A DNA stretch of 64,000 nucleotides from Stappia sp. BW2 (GTDB lineage: Bacteria; Pseudomonadota; Alphaproteobacteria; Rhizobiales; Stappiaceae): contig NZ_VIRG01000058.1 in assembly GCF_008107695.1 (NCBI RefSeq), positions 1 through 64,000 on the forward strand, given 5' to 3'. The notes under the pieces were generated by a model. The model was given only the letters and a program-made list of their open reading frames with translations, made no database searches and was not told the DNA's origin. Below, one piece after another: positions 55,556 through 64,000 of the stretch (position 1 is its first letter; each line of letters starts with the position of its first letter). The position numbers and the translations under genes are program-made.

Positions 55556-56569
55556 TCATTCATCGAAGCCCAGTGTTGACTGCCGTTTTATCAGTTCAAC
55601 CGGATAATGTTTCGTGTCCGGCGGCCTGACGCCGTCGACAATCCAGGCCAACATCGCTTCGGCAGCATTGCGGCCGAACAACGCGGTGTCGCACCGGACT
55701 GAGCTCAGCCTGGGATAGGCCAGCGAACATTCCTCGATATCGTCAAAGCCGATGATCCTGAATTCCTGGCCGACCTTGACGCCAAGTTCGGCAAAACCGC
55801 TGAGCATGCCGAGGGCAACCAGATCGCTGAAACAGATCGCGGCTTCCAGACCCTCATGTTCTTCCAGGATCTTCAACGCGATTTCCCGGCCGGACTGTCT
55901 GGACGGCCGTCCGTGAAAGATGGTCGGCGCAAGTCCGTTCGCCTGCATCACGCTTCGATAGCCGGACATGCGTTCCAGCGTGATCGGCCGGTCCGCAAGA
56001 CCGCCGGCAAAGGCGATCCTACGACATCCCGTATCGATGAGGTGCTGCGTGGCAGCCTCGCCTCCAAAGGCATAGTCATGCGAGGCGAAGGGAAACAAAT
56101 CCGTGCGGTCGTCCAGCTGGCGCAGCACCTGCATGGTCGGGATGCCGGCCCGCTCGATCCGCTCGAACGGGCTTTCGTCACCGCCATAGGTCGGCGAGAT
56201 GACGAAGGCCGATACGCCATGCTCGATCATGCTGTCGATCACCTGCGCCTGGATTTCCGGATCCTCGTCCGTGTTGGCGATGACGGTGGAGTAGCCCTTG
56301 CTGGCGAAAGTCATCTGCGCACTGGCGGCAAATTCGGTGAAGAACGGGTTGCGCAGGTCGTTGATGATCAGGCCGATGAGACCGGAGGCTGCCCCGCGCA
56401 GGCCCGCTGCGGAGCGGTTATAGACGTACCCCAGCTCATCGATGGCCCTGGTTACCTGGTCCCGCGTCGACTGTTTCACCAGCGACGAATTCTGAAGCAC
56501 CAGCGAAACGGTTGATTTCGAAACCCCCGCCTGTCTCGCAACATCCAGAATTGTCGGTCGCTTTTTCAT
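55556..56569 (-). CDS. LacI family transcriptional regulator
   Basis: The 337-residue protein has the LacI helix-turn-helix (TILDVARQAGVSKSTVSLVL, then the hinge GYVYNRSAAGLRG) and a periplasmic-binding-like sensor domain (about 65-330). It is the last gene of the sugar operon, 7 bp after the DUF993 gene, so it is probably the local repressor that responds to the operon's substrate or a derivative. The ligand is unknown. Confidence 0.93.
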   Translation of the reverse strand: MKKRPTILDVARQAGVSKSTVSLVLQNSSLVKQSTRDQVTRAIDELGYVYNRSAAGLRGAASGLIGLIINDLRNPFFTEFAASAQMTFASKGYSTVIANTDEDPEIQAQVIDSMIEHGVSAFVISPTYGGDESPFERIERAGIPTMQVLRQLDDRTDLFPFASHDYAFGGEAATQHLIDTGCRRIAFAGGLADRPITLERMSGYRSVMQANGLAPTIFHGRPSRQSGREIALKILEEHEGLEAAICFSDLVALGMLSGFAELGVKVGQEFRIIGFDDIEECSLAYPRLSSVRCDTALFGRNAAEAMLAWIVDGVRPPDTKHYPVELIKRQSTLGFDE

Positions 56570-56576
56570 GAAAGGT

Positions 56577-57740
56577 CTATCCGATCCCGTGCAGTTTCAG
56601 AAGCAGCCCCATGCGCTCCTCGGCGATCTCCGGCTTTGACAACAATCGAGCCTCATCTGCAAGCCGGAAGACTTCCGCATAGTGAGCAATTTCACGCGAG
56701 GACTGGAAACCGGCCGGCATGATGAAGTGGCTCTGGGCATCGTTCAACCAGGCAAGGAAGGCGATTCCGGCCTTGTAGAACCGGGTCGGCGCCTTGAAGA
56801 TTTCCCGGCTCAGCGGAACGGTGGGTGCAAAGAGGGCGTGATAGGTTTCAAGATCACCTTCCGCCAACGCCTCCAGGGCCTGGCTCGCCACCGGCGCAAT
56901 CGCCGCGAAGGCACCGAGCAGCGCATGCGAATAGTGTTTGCCGTCACCTGCGATCAGATCCGCATAGTTGAAGTCGTCACCGGTATAAAGCCGCACACCG
57001 TCCGGCAGACGCGCCCGGACGGCTTCTTCGTGCGCCTGATCGAGCAGCGAGATCTTGATGCCGTCGACCTTGGCCGCATGGTTTTCGATGATGGCAAGAA
57101 CAGCGTCGGACGCAGCAGCAACATCCGTCGACCCCCAATAGCCGGTGAGCGCGGGATCGAACATATCGCCGAGCCAGTGCAGGATAATCGGCTCCCGCGC
57201 CTGCGTGATCAGCCGGCCATAAACGTCGGCATAATCGTCCGGCCCCGCGCCGATGGCGGGAAGCGCCCGCGAGGCCATCAGGATCGCCTCCCCGCCTGCC
57301 GCCTCGATCGCCTCAAGCTGAACGGAATAGGCCGCGACGATGTCGTCGTTGGTCCTGAGCTTTTCAAGCGGCACCTGATCCGTGCCAGCACCGCACGCAA
57401 CGCGCGGCTTCAGCGGATGCGCCTTGGCCTCTTTCATGGTGCGTTCGATCAGTTCCTTCGCCGTTGCCCAGTCAACGCCCATGCCGCGCTGTGCCGTGTC
57501 CATGGCCTCGGCCAGTCCGAGGCCCTGGTCCCACAGCCAGTGCCGGAATTTCAGCGTGTTTTCCCAATCGACCGCCGGAGACCCGACCCAGGGATCGCGC
57601 TCGCGCAGAGGATCGGACACCACATGCGCCGCGGCAAAAGCGGTTCGGGTCAGCGGCACGCGCGGTGCGCGCGGGGTCAGGGCGTCGCCGGTGAGGCTGT
57701 AAGGTTCCAGCTGGTTTTCGTAAGTGGGCAGGGTCAGCAT
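56577..57740 (-). CDS. DUF993 family protein (TIM-barrel, aldolase-like)
   Basis: The 387-residue protein matches DUF993, predicted to share the dihydrodipicolinate synthase/N-acetylneuraminate lyase type TIM barrel. Motifs include VACGAGTDQVPLEKL, EPIILHWLGDMFDPALTGYWG and KVDGIKISLLDQAHE, with a Lys in KISLLD at the position of a possible Schiff-base lysine. No reaction has been shown for the family. The start at 57740 has GGAG upstream; the frame extends 49 codons further into the Dabb gene. It lies between the Dabb and lacI genes in the sugar operon. Confidence 0.85.
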   Translation of the reverse strand: MLTLPTYENQLEPYSLTGDALTPRAPRVPLTRTAFAAAHVVSDPLRERDPWVGSPAVDWENTLKFRHWLWDQGLGLAEAMDTAQRGMGVDWATAKELIERTMKEAKAHPLKPRVACGAGTDQVPLEKLRTNDDIVAAYSVQLEAIEAAGGEAILMASRALPAIGAGPDDYADVYGRLITQAREPIILHWLGDMFDPALTGYWGSTDVAAASDAVLAIIENHAAKVDGIKISLLDQAHEEAVRARLPDGVRLYTGDDFNYADLIAGDGKHYSHALLGAFAAIAPVASQALEALAEGDLETYHALFAPTVPLSREIFKAPTRFYKAGIAFLAWLNDAQSHFIMPAGFQSSREIAHYAEVFRLADEARLLSKPEIAEERMGLLLKLHGIG

Positions 57741-57768
57741 GATACGCTCCGGAAAACTTGGCGGCCGG

Positions 57769-58083
57769 TCAGGCCGGAACGGGAATGTCGAGGACGAGAA
57801 TGCCGTCGATCCCGCCGATGGCATTGGCGACCAGCCTGGCGCCAAGCGCCTTGTGGTCCGGATGGGTCTGGTAGGCTTCCAGCGCATCCCAGCTTTCGAA
57901 ATCGACGGTGAAACCGTGCATATAGCCGCGTTCGATCTGTTCCGGGCTCTCGCTGCGGCCCGAAACGATCTCGCCGATGCCGGACACCTGGTCGCGAATG
58001 CTTCTGAGCTCCTGAAACAGGCTTTCGATCAGCTCTTCGGTAACGTCCGGCTGAAACTTGATGAGAACGATATGACGGATCAT
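57769..58083 (-). CDS. Dabb (stress-responsive alpha/beta barrel) family protein
   Basis: The 104-residue protein is a dimeric alpha/beta-barrel (Dabb) domain, starting MIRHIVLIKFQPDVTEE and with the usual HGFTVDFESWDALEAYQTHPDH. Dabb proteins bind small molecules; some are cyclases or lyases, some unknown. The start codon overlaps the stop of the GMC gene by 4 bp, so it belongs firmly to the operon. It may act on an intermediate made by the GMC and SDR enzymes. Confidence 0.88.
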   Translation of the reverse strand: MIRHIVLIKFQPDVTEELIESLFQELRSIRDQVSGIGEIVSGRSESPEQIERGYMHGFTVDFESWDALEAYQTHPDHKALGARLVANAIGGIDGILVLDIPVPA

Positions 58084-59672
58084 GACAGCGCCCCGTGGTC
58101 TTCGCGGATCATGTCGGAGGCTTTCTCACCGATCATGATGGCCGCGGCATTGGTATTGGAAGAAATGACCCTCGGCATGATCGAGGCATCGACCACACGT
58201 AGCCCCTCGATGCCGTTGAACCTCAGGCGTGGATCGACCACCGCCTTGTCGTCGGACCCCATGCGGCAGGTGCCTGCCGGATGGTGGGAGGTCTTTGAGT
58301 GTTCGCAGATGAAGCGGAAGTAGTCTTCGTCCGTCTTCACTTCCGGTCCCGGCAGGTGCTCGGCCTTGATGAAAGGCTTCAGCGGGGCCTGCGCCAGAAT
58401 TTCCTGCGTCAGTTTCAGGCCCCGGATCGACATGTCCCGGTCCTGGCTGTCCTGCAGGTAATTCGGGTCGATCAGTGGTGCATCGGCTGGATTGGAGCTC
58501 TTCAGGCGCACGCTGCCGCGCGAGCGCGGGCGCAGATAACAGGAATTGAGGGTCACGCCGCCATCGGGCATGGCGGCAACACCGGATTCAATCCCCGTAC
58601 CGAGACCGAGATGAAACTGCAGGTCCGGCGAGCGCGCGTCCGGGTTCGCGTACCAGAACCCGCCCGTCTCGAAGAGGCTGGAGGACACCGGCCCGCGCCG
58701 GGTGAGCAGATACTGCAGGCCCGCCAGCACCGACAGATGCGGCTTGGCATAGCGGTCGTAGGTGTGTGGACCACTGACCTCGCAAATGCAGTAAAGGTCC
58801 AGATGGTCCTGCATATTGGACCCGACCTCCGGCTGATCATAGATGATATCGATACCGAGCTTCCTGAGGTCGTCCGCCGGACCGATGCCGGAAAGCTGCA
58901 GCAGCCTGGGCGAGCCGATGGAGCCGGAAGACAGAATGACTTCCGTCCCGGCCGTCAGGCGGGTCCTGTCGATCAGCTCGACACCTGTCGCCCTGCCCGT
59001 CTCAACCACAATGCGGCGCACCTGCGCACCGGTCTTGATGTGGAGATTGGGCCTGCCCTTGTTGGGTGCAAGATACGCCATGGCGGCGGAAGACCTGCGG
59101 GCATTGCGCTGTGTCAGCTGGTAGTAGGCAACGCCGTCCTGCTTTTCCCCGGTCACATCCTCGTTCTTCGGAATGCCGAGCGCGGCAGCAGCTTCGAAAT
59201 AGGCTTCGCAGATCGGCAGCGGGGCACAGGGCCTCGACACTCCGAGCGGGCCGCCCTTGCCATGGTAGCGGTTGTCGTAGGTGTCGTTGTCCTCGGCCTT
59301 GCGGTAATAGGGCAGAACGTCTTCATAAGCCCAGCCCTCGCAGCCCATCTGACGCCACTCGTCGTAATCAAGTGCGTTGCCGCGAGTGTAGATCTGCGCG
59401 TTGATGGCCGAACCGCCGCCGATCACCTTGGCCTGGGTATAGCGGAACACCCGGCCCTGCATGTGCTTCTGCGGCACCGTGTGCCAGCCCCAGGACCCGA
59501 TGCCCTTGGTCATTTTCGCAAAGCCGGCAGGCAGGTGATAAAACGGATGCCAGTCGCGTCCGCCCGCCTCCAGCAGCAGCACGGAAACGTCCGGGTTCTC
59601 GGTCAAACGTGCGGCAACAACCGAGCCGGCGCTGCCACCACCGATGATGATGAAGTCGTAGCCTGTTTCCAT
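58080..59672 (-). CDS. GMC family oxidoreductase (choline dehydrogenase-like)
   Basis: The 530-residue FAD flavoprotein has the dinucleotide-binding motif FIIIGGGSAGSVVAARL (about 6-22), the GMC signature 1 region (GGGSAINAQIYTRG) and signature 2 (GSIGSPRLLQLSGIGP). The C-terminal domain holds the catalytic His in SHHPAGTCRMG and an Asn in SSNTNAAAIMIGE. It oxidises an alcohol, possibly a sugar or polyol, passing electrons to a quinone or oxygen. I use ATG 59672 and reject 55 upstream codons. It is coupled to the Dabb gene and preceded by the SDR gene. Confidence 0.92.
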   Translation of the reverse strand: METGYDFIIIGGGSAGSVVAARLTENPDVSVLLLEAGGRDWHPFYHLPAGFAKMTKGIGSWGWHTVPQKHMQGRVFRYTQAKVIGGGSAINAQIYTRGNALDYDEWRQMGCEGWAYEDVLPYYRKAEDNDTYDNRYHGKGGPLGVSRPCAPLPICEAYFEAAAALGIPKNEDVTGEKQDGVAYYQLTQRNARRSSAAMAYLAPNKGRPNLHIKTGAQVRRIVVETGRATGVELIDRTRLTAGTEVILSSGSIGSPRLLQLSGIGPADDLRKLGIDIIYDQPEVGSNMQDHLDLYCICEVSGPHTYDRYAKPHLSVLAGLQYLLTRRGPVSSSLFETGGFWYANPDARSPDLQFHLGLGTGIESGVAAMPDGGVTLNSCYLRPRSRGSVRLKSSNPADAPLIDPNYLQDSQDRDMSIRGLKLTQEILAQAPLKPFIKAEHLPGPEVKTDEDYFRFICEHSKTSHHPAGTCRMGSDDKAVVDPRLRFNGIEGLRVVDASIMPRVISSNTNAAAIMIGEKASDMIREDHGALS

Positions 59673-59697
59673 CTGCAATCTCTCAGAACAACTCGCT

Positions 59698-60456
59698 CTA
59701 AAGCCGGGGGATCGACAGACCGCCGTCCACCGCGAAGGTCGAGCCGGTTGCAAAGGCCATGTGGCCTTCGACAATCGGCACAATGATTGAGCCGACATCG
59801 GCGGGCTGCCCCCAACGGGCAGCAGGCACCAGACCATCTTCGATCCGGGCCGTGTATGTGTCTTTCAAACCGGCCGTCATGCCGGTTTCGATAATGCCTG
59901 GCCGGAGTTCGAAAACCCCGATGCCATGCGGTGCAAGCCGGACAGCGAAAAGCTCTGCCATCATGGCGGCGCCTGCTTTCGACAGGCAGTATTCCGCCCG
60001 TTCGATCGACACCATCTCCGCGCTGACGGAAGTGATGAAACTCATCGAGCGATAGCTGTCGGACGGCTGCTTCAGCATGCGTCTCGCCACTTCCTGCGCC
60101 AGGAAGAACGCTCCGCGCAGATTGACGCCCATGACGAAGTCGAAACTGTCGGGCGCAAGATCCAGCATGTCGCCCCGGATCCTGGCCGGAACCCCCGCGT
60201 TGGAGACAAAAGCCGTCACCGGTCCGAGATCCGCTTCCACCCGGTCGAGCAGGACCGTGCAATGGTCAATGTCCAGAAGATCGTGCCGGAAATAGGTGCC
60301 TTTGCCGCCGAGGCTGTTCAGGGCGTGAACCACCTCCGAAGCCTCCGCCGCTTCCTGCGCGGCAATGGCCACTCTGTAGCCCGCGTCCGCGAGCGCCCGT
60401 GAAATGCCGAGACCGATGCCGCGCTGACCGCCGGTCACAAGTGCGATCCTCGTCAT
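59698..60456 (-). CDS. 3-ketoacyl-ACP reductase-like SDR oxidoreductase
   Basis: The 252-residue short-chain dehydrogenase has the cofactor motif TGGQRGIG (8-15), NAG near 88, and the active-site Ser (SVSA), Tyr and Lys (YCLSK). It is a classical SDR like the FabG-like enzymes found in sugar and polyol operons. Its start overlaps the stop of the second GMC gene by 4 bp. It probably reduces or oxidises an intermediate of the pathway with NAD(P). Confidence 0.92.
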   Translation of the reverse strand: MTRIALVTGGQRGIGLGISRALADAGYRVAIAAQEAAEASEVVHALNSLGGKGTYFRHDLLDIDHCTVLLDRVEADLGPVTAFVSNAGVPARIRGDMLDLAPDSFDFVMGVNLRGAFFLAQEVARRMLKQPSDSYRSMSFITSVSAEMVSIERAEYCLSKAGAAMMAELFAVRLAPHGIGVFELRPGIIETGMTAGLKDTYTARIEDGLVPAARWGQPADVGSIIVPIVEGHMAFATGSTFAVDGGLSIPRL

Positions 60457-61937
60457 GCCGCCAGATCCTTCTTGATGGTTTCGGCGGCGCGCAGCGCCAG
60501 GGCCGCGACAGTGAGGGCCGGATTGACAGCGGCCGAGGTCGGCAGCGCACCGGCATCCGTCACGAAAAGGTTCGGATGGTCCCAGGACCGGCACTCCGGA
60601 TTGAGCACGGAGGTCTCGGGATCATCGCCCATGCGCACAGTGCCGCACTGATGCGACGGTACCCTGCCGTCGAACAATCGCGACAGCACCATCGGAAAAC
60701 CAGCCTCTCGCAGAGTTTTGCGAGTCTTTTGGACCAGCTTCCTGTGCGCCGTCATGTTGGACCGCCGCCAGATCAGCTGGATCTTGCCGTTCTTGAGGAC
60801 AACCCGGCTTTCCGGATCGGGCAGATCTTCTGAAATCAGATAGAGATCGAGGGCGTGGCCGGAGATCCAGCGGGCGGCGACTTTCGGCAGCCGTGGCACC
60901 TGAATCTTCAGGATGTCCGGGGTCACCCGGCCCAGAAGCTGGACGTTGCCCAGAGGCATGCCGTCCTCGCCATCATCAAGATACCAGTCATTCAGGCCGA
61001 AGGTCTTCTGATAGACGGAGGTGTTGCGGAAGCGCGGATCGATGGCAATCATCGCCGTCGCGTTGTGGTTCATGAAACAGCGGCCGACATTATCCGACAG
61101 ATTGGCAACACCGGACCGCAACAAGAGCGCTGCGGACTGGACCGCGCCCGCGCACAGGGCGACGACACCCGGTGTCAGGCAGTGATCTTCGCCGTCCTTG
61201 CGGTAGTGAACTTCCTCGATCTTGCCGAACATGGCTCCTGTCTTAAGCGCGGTGACGTCCGCGCCGGTGACAAGGGTCACGTTGTCATGGGCAAGAGCGG
61301 CCTCCAGTGCGCAGGTTTCCGCATCCATCTTGCCGCATCGAAGATCAGGATACCCGTCCCAGCCGGTCTGCCCGGCATCGAGCCATCGGTCGATATCGAC
61401 CCCCAGCGGCAGACTGAACGGCCGGACACCAGCCTGTTCCAGCCGCCGTCTGGCAATGCGGATCGCGTCTTCGTCCGGGACCGGTGGAAACGGATAAGGC
61501 TTGCCGTGCGGCGGTTCTGTCGGGTCGGAGGCCGTATCGCCCCGGACCTGGAACAACTGCTCCGCAGCATCGTACCAGGGCGACAGTTCGTCATAGGAAA
61601 GCGGCCATGCCGGTGAGAGGCCGTCATAATGCTCCAGCACCCCGAAGTCCTCTTCCCGGTAGCGGATCAGCACCGCACCGTAGAGCTTCGAGTTGCCGCC
61701 GACATTGTAATAGTTGCCGGGCTCGAACGGATTGCCTCGCCCGTCGAGCCAGGTTTCCGGTGCCCGGAAAGCGCTGTTGGTATAGATGCGCCAGGGGTCC
61801 CGGGCCGGTGCATCGTCCGGTATCCGGTAGCCCCGCTCCAGGATCGTGATCCTGGCTCCGGTCGGAGCAAGACCGGCAGCAAGGGATGCACCGCCCATGC
61901 CGCTGCCGATAATCACGATGTCGGGCACAGTGGTCAT
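60453..61937 (-). CDS. GMC family oxidoreductase, second paralogue
   Basis: The 494-residue FAD protein has IVIIGSGMGGASLAAGL (about 7-23), the NYYNVGGNSKLYGAVLIRYR signature region, and the C-terminal catalytic motif SHQCGTVRMGDDP with NPALT. It differs clearly from the neighbouring GMC protein and is closer to the glucose/gluconate-dehydrogenase type of GMC enzymes than to choline dehydrogenase. It is coupled to the SDR gene and lies 3 bp from the ABC ATPase gene. Two GMC enzymes in one operon suggest two oxidation steps or two related substrates. Confidence 0.9.
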   Translation of the reverse strand: MTTVPDIVIIGSGMGGASLAAGLAPTGARITILERGYRIPDDAPARDPWRIYTNSAFRAPETWLDGRGNPFEPGNYYNVGGNSKLYGAVLIRYREEDFGVLEHYDGLSPAWPLSYDELSPWYDAAEQLFQVRGDTASDPTEPPHGKPYPFPPVPDEDAIRIARRRLEQAGVRPFSLPLGVDIDRWLDAGQTGWDGYPDLRCGKMDAETCALEAALAHDNVTLVTGADVTALKTGAMFGKIEEVHYRKDGEDHCLTPGVVALCAGAVQSAALLLRSGVANLSDNVGRCFMNHNATAMIAIDPRFRNTSVYQKTFGLNDWYLDDGEDGMPLGNVQLLGRVTPDILKIQVPRLPKVAARWISGHALDLYLISEDLPDPESRVVLKNGKIQLIWRRSNMTAHRKLVQKTRKTLREAGFPMVLSRLFDGRVPSHQCGTVRMGDDPETSVLNPECRSWDHPNLFVTDAGALPTSAAVNPALTVAALALRAAETIKKDLAA

Positions 61938-61940
61938 GGG

Positions 61941-63050
61941 TCAGGCGATCCGGTTTTCGGTCTTCGGGTCGAAGGCGACCGCCTTTTCCATGTTGAAGGC
62001 AAACGGGAACACGTCCCCTGCCTTCACCGCAACATCAGCCCGGAAACGGCCGGTCACATCCTTGCCGCCGATCTGGCTGACGACGAATGTGTCGGAGCCG
62101 GCCGGCTCGGTGACTTCCACCGGCGCTTCAACGAGGTGAACTGCCCTGGAATTGCGATCCGCACCATCCCTGTCCGTGATGGCTTCCGGTCGGATGCCGA
62201 GAATGATGTCCCGGCCGATGCTGGAAGACAGGGCGTCGGAGGCGAACGGAATGGCGGCCTTTTTGCCGTCGGCCAGCGTAACTTCCGCGGCCGGCTTGCT
62301 GTCCGCAGAGACGACCTTGGCCGGGAACAGGTTCATGGAAGGCGATCCCATGAAGCCGGCCACGAACATGTTGGCCGGATTGTCGTAGATCTCCTTTGGC
62401 GTACCAAGCTGCTGGACATAGCCACCGAACATGACCGCGATCCGGGTCGACAGCGTCAGTGCCTCGATCTGGTCATGGGTCACATAGACGATTGTGGTGC
62501 CAAGCTTCTGGTGCAGCTTCTTGATTTCCGTGCGCATGTCGACACGCAGCTTCGCATCCAGGTTCGACAGCGGTTCATCGAACAGGAACACATCCGGCTC
62601 GCGCACCAGCGCCCGGCCCATGGCGACACGCTGCCGCTGACCACCGGAAAGCTGGCCTGGCTTGCGGTCGAGCAGATGGCTGATCTGCAGGAGATCGGCC
62701 ACCTGTCCGATGCGCTTTTCGCGTTCCGGCTTGGCGATGCCGTGCATTTCCATACCGAAGGAAATGTTCCCGGAAACGGTCATGTTGGGGTAAAGCGCGT
62801 AGGACTGGAACACCATGGCGATGTTGCGGTCCGCCGGCTTGACGCCGTTCATGCTCTTGCCCTTGATCGCGATCTCGCCGGAGGTGATGTCCTCCAGGCC
62901 CGCGATCATGTTGAGCAGGGTGGACTTGCCGCAGCCGGAAGGGCCGACGAGCACGAGAAACTCGCCCTCTTCGATGGAGATGTCGGTTTCATGCAGGACC
63001 CGCAAGGATCCATAGGACTTGGTCGCCTGCTTGATGTCGAGAAAGCCCAT
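61941..63050 (-). CDS. Sugar ABC transporter ATP-binding protein (UgpC/MalK type)
   Basis: The 369-residue ATPase has Walker A GPSGCGKST (about 36-44), signature LSGGQRQRV, Walker B FLFDEPLSNLDA, H-loop THDQIEAL, and a C-terminal TOBE/regulatory domain (about 240-369) typical of MalK/UgpC. It energises import by the permeases encoded upstream. The ATPase genes of this class are often shared among several sugar systems, but here it is inside the operon. Confidence 0.95.
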   Translation of the reverse strand: MGFLDIKQATKSYGSLRVLHETDISIEEGEFLVLVGPSGCGKSTLLNMIAGLEDITSGEIAIKGKSMNGVKPADRNIAMVFQSYALYPNMTVSGNISFGMEMHGIAKPEREKRIGQVADLLQISHLLDRKPGQLSGGQRQRVAMGRALVREPDVFLFDEPLSNLDAKLRVDMRTEIKKLHQKLGTTIVYVTHDQIEALTLSTRIAVMFGGYVQQLGTPKEIYDNPANMFVAGFMGSPSMNLFPAKVVSADSKPAAEVTLADGKKAAIPFASDALSSSIGRDIILGIRPEAITDRDGADRNSRAVHLVEAPVEVTEPAGSDTFVVSQIGGKDVTGRFRADVAVKAGDVFPFAFNMEKAVAFDPKTENRIA

Positions 63051-63054
63051 TGTC

Positions 63055-63927
63055 TTATCCTTTTACCGAGCCTGCCATCAGACCGCGCACGAAGTAGCGG
63101 CCTGCGACGATGTAGACGAGAAGGGTTGGAAGCGCGGCCATGATCGCACCGGCGAAATGCACGTTGTATTCCTTCACCCCGGTGGAGGATTGCACCAGGT
63201 TGTTGAGGGCAACGGTCATCGGCTGGCTGTCGAAATCGGAGAAGGACGCGCCGAACAGGAAGTCGTTCCAGATGTTGGTGAACTGCCAGATGACGCAGAC
63301 CACGGCAATCGGCCCGGACGACGGCAACAGGATGCGCCAGAAGATCCGGAAGAACCCGGCCCCGTCGATCTGCGCCGCTCGCACAAGCTCCGTCGGGAAG
63401 GCCGCGTAGTAGTTGCGGAAATAAAGCGTCGAAAAGCCGATCCCGTAGACGAAGTGCACGAAGATCAGACCCGGCACCGTGCCGGCGAGCCCCATCAGCC
63501 CCAGCATCCGGGCCATCGGGATCAGAACCATCTGGAACGGAATGAAACAGCCGAACAGCAGAAGGCCGAACAGGATGGTCGCCCCGCGGAAGGTCCATTT
63601 GGTCAGCACGTAGCCGTTCAGCGCGCCAACCAGCGTCGACAGGGCCACCGCCGGAACCACCATGATGATGGAATTGAGGAAGTAGGGCTTCAGACCCGTC
63701 GCCTCGACGCCGACCTGTGCGGTCGACCAGGCGCTTTCCCACGGAGCGATGGTCCATTGCTTTGGCAGGGACATCATACCGCCCGACGTGATCTCGGACA
63801 GCGGCTTCAGCGAGTTGACCACCATCACGTAAAGCGGCAGCAGGTAGTAGATGCAGAACAGTGCGAGCAGCAGATACAGGATCACGCGGGCCGGACGCAG
63901 GGAGGAAGACCTGGACATCGTCGACAT
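63055..63927 (-). CDS. Carbohydrate ABC transporter permease (MalG type)
   Basis: The 290-residue membrane protein has six predicted helices and the EAA-like loop ELVRAAQIDGAGFFRIFWRI (about 190-209) that contacts the ATPase. It is the MalG-like half of the import channel. ATG 63927 overlaps the stop of the upstream permease gene by 1 bp; GTG at 63930 is also possible. GGGAGA lies just upstream. Confidence 0.94.
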   Translation of the reverse strand: MSTMSRSSSLRPARVILYLLLALFCIYYLLPLYVMVVNSLKPLSEITSGGMMSLPKQWTIAPWESAWSTAQVGVEATGLKPYFLNSIIMVVPAVALSTLVGALNGYVLTKWTFRGATILFGLLLFGCFIPFQMVLIPMARMLGLMGLAGTVPGLIFVHFVYGIGFSTLYFRNYYAAFPTELVRAAQIDGAGFFRIFWRILLPSSGPIAVVCVIWQFTNIWNDFLFGASFSDFDSQPMTVALNNLVQSSTGVKEYNVHFAGAIMAALPTLLVYIVAGRYFVRGLMAGSVKG

Positions 63928-64000
63928 CACTTTTTCTCCCTGAGCTCGGACCAGAGGTACGGCACGATGATCGCGGCAATCGTCATCAGCATGATCACGG
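63927..64000 (-). CDS. Carbohydrate ABC transporter permease (MalF type), C-terminal end only
   Basis: The last 23 codons of a gene running off the right edge read VIMLMTIAAIIVPYLWSEL and end with a basic REKK tail. A hydrophobic final helix followed by a short basic tail, coupled to a MalG-type permease gene, fits the MalF-type partner. The sugar-binding protein gene is expected further right. Confidence 0.75.
   Translation of the reverse strand, partial: VIMLMTIAAIIVPYLWSELREKK

Noticed and set aside
58080..61937. Two GMC genes as one broken or duplicated gene
   Set aside because: Both are full length, differ strongly from each other and are separated by an intact SDR gene with coupled starts.
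1..64000. CRISPR arrays, prophage, insertion sequences or integrase-linked attachment sites
   Set aside because: No direct repeat series, no transposase or integrase motif, and no tRNA-adjacent repeat was seen while reading both strands.

Overview
The window is GC-rich, gene-dense chromosomal DNA of an alphaproteobacterium, most likely a marine member of the Hyphomicrobiales close to Roseibium/Labrenzia/Stappia (inferred from gene content, not from a search). Supporting markers are a (2S)-methylsuccinyl-CoA dehydrogenase of the ethylmalonyl-CoA pathway, DUF4167 and DUF1178 proteins, a phasin-like protein, a bacteriophytochrome with an HWE-type kinase, an Flp pilin, and several exact matches to the alphaproteobacterial general-stress (EcfG) promoter, GGAAC-N16-CGTT. 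I see no rRNA, tRNA, CRISPR array, prophage or insertion sequence.

Layout. 0.7-7.4 kb: a membrane-anchored M23 murein endopeptidase, then a DUF2892 / membrane-fusion protein / RND pump operon. 7.5-17.1 kb: housekeeping genes on the minus strand (clpB, a DUF4167 protein, prmC-prfA, ptsP, lysC). 17.3-19.5 kb: ubiG, an alpha/beta hydrolase and a phasin-like protein. 19.7-24.2 kb: a light-sensing operon (response regulator, heme oxygenase, bacteriophytochrome) and a Crp/Fnr regulator. 24.3-28.0 kb: DUF1178, carbon-nitrogen hydrolase, grxC, comF and a methyltransferase. 28.1-34.4 kb: Flp pilin, a Nudix hydrolase, argJ, a PpiC-type peptidyl-prolyl isomerase and secA. 34.4-42 kb: a gtrB-gtrA-GT39 cluster, an adenylate cyclase, a hydrolase, an unusual glycosyltransferase and a ferredoxin-reductase-like flavoprotein. 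42-48 kb: a chemoreceptor, an EamA transporter, a YihY protein and mcd. 48-53.5 kb: a stress/envelope island (MgtC, DUF4399, host-attachment protein, ExoD, CaCA exchanger, three small proteins, DUF1232 protein, membrane protein). 53.8-55.4 kb: infC with an AUU start codon, a flavodoxin relic and a HAD phosphatase. 55.5-64 kb: a minus-strand sugar-type operon (two ABC permeases, ATPase, GMC, SDR, GMC, Dabb, DUF993, LacI) running off the right edge.

How genes work together. Five intergenic sites match the EcfG promoter exactly. They sit before the response regulator-bphO-bphP operon, mgtC, the host-attachment gene, and back to back between the CaCA exchanger and a 54-residue membrane protein. 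This suggests that a light-sensing HWE kinase and an envelope/ion-homeostasis island belong to one general-stress regulon. The right-hand operon looks like uptake plus stepwise oxidation of a carbohydrate or polyol of unknown identity. These two are the best candidates for undescribed biology here.

Start codons were often moved inward from the longest open frame, using ribosome-binding sites and family length. All family assignments are by eye.
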